From Bifidobacterium scardovii JCM 12489 = DSM 13734 (lineage in GTDB: Bacteria; Actinomycetota; Actinomycetes; Actinomycetales; Bifidobacteriaceae): a stretch of DNA of 64,000 nt. A model generated the notes under the pieces. That model saw only the letters and a list, made by a program, of their open reading frames with translations, had not been told where the DNA came from and made no database searches. A program made the translations under genes and the position numbers. The stretch is from assembly GCF_001042635.1 (NCBI RefSeq), contig NZ_AP012331.1, forward strand, positions 62,001 to 126,000. Direction: 5' to 3'. Of this stretch, positions 63,932 through 64,000 are shown piece by piece. How positions within the stretch are numbered: position 1 is the first letter of the stretch; each line of letters begins with the position of its first letter.

Positions 63932-64000
63932 ATGAAACGAACCTCAGTGCACCGTGATCCGGAGCTGTTCCCCAAAGAGGTCCGGCGCTATGTTGCGGAT
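63932..64000 (+). CDS. N-terminus of an unidentified protein (cut by window end)
   Basis: The first 23 codons (MKRTSVHRDPELFPKEVRRY and three more) are visible. AGGGAGG lies 6 nt before the ATG, so initiation is well supported. Too little is present to name a family. The 210-bp spacer from the HlyIII gene contains an AT-rich stretch near 63807-63850 that may hold the promoter. Confidence 0.5.
   Translation, partial: MKRTSVHRDPELFPKEVRRYVAD

Overview
The window reads as high-GC actinobacterial chromosome, most likely Bifidobacterium or a close relative. The best evidence is gene order. The run crgA / DUF881 protein / sortase E / pabA-type amidotransferase / pknB-pknA-pbpA-rodA(ftsW)-pstP-fhaB-fhaA matches the origin-proximal cell-division and signalling cluster of Actinobacteria. 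A phosphoenolpyruvate carboxylase, DUF3073 protein, LacI-controlled sugar importer without its own ATPase, HspR-type operator and many intergenic hairpins fit the same group. The species cannot be fixed from the sequence alone.

Layout. 1-7.8 kb: 5'-part of ppc (minus), a ThrE-type Thr/Ser exporter, a low-GC hypothetical gene ending in a large inverted-repeat element, a SnoaL-like protein, trpS, DUF3073 and an SCP-like protein. 8.2-12.4 kb: glycogen phosphorylase, a small membrane protein and a rhomboid protease. 12.57-12.84 kb: a dense cluster of DnaA boxes in AT-rich DNA, an origin candidate. 13.0-27.6 kb: a THUMP-like methyltransferase, then the division/Ser-Thr kinase cluster, whose minus-strand genes mostly overlap by 4 nt. 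27.8-30.4 kb: an S9 peptidase, followed by about 1.2 kb of non-coding repeats that includes an array of about 210-bp units. 31.7-38.0 kb: a carbohydrate locus of LacI regulator, binding lipoprotein, two permeases and a GH43-like glycosidase; the same 14-bp operator lies before the regulator and, twice, before the transporter.

38.3-43.4 kb: two overlapping genes for YhgE/Pip membrane proteins. 43.5-44.6 kb: an alpha/beta hydrolase gene broken by a frameshift at a G run. 44.8-48.7 kb: hsp20 with an HspR (HAIR) operator, yccF, an aminotransferase and a glycerol-dehydrogenase-like enzyme. 49.1-51.8 kb: metNIQ-type importer. 51.9-53.7 kb: an iron alcohol dehydrogenase coupled to an AhpD-like protein. 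54.0-57.1 kb: a truncated EamA transporter, msrAB, a PNPOx-like flavoprotein and a glycosyltransferase. 57.1-60.8 kb: a NUDIX hydrolase and a PLD-nuclease/SF2-helicase/DUF3427 protein, the best candidate for an undescribed (possibly defence or repair) system here. 61-64 kb: YbjQ, a zincin, a GNAT, a HlyIII/PAQR protein and the first codons of another gene.

Several intergenic repeat families recur in the window. They include a mosaic element bounded by ggctcccctc/gaggggagcc, two elements bounded by a 15-16 bp arm (cgagttgtcggtgcgc), a perfect 34-bp hairpin and the 210-bp array. No rRNA, tRNA, CRISPR array or insertion sequence was recognised.
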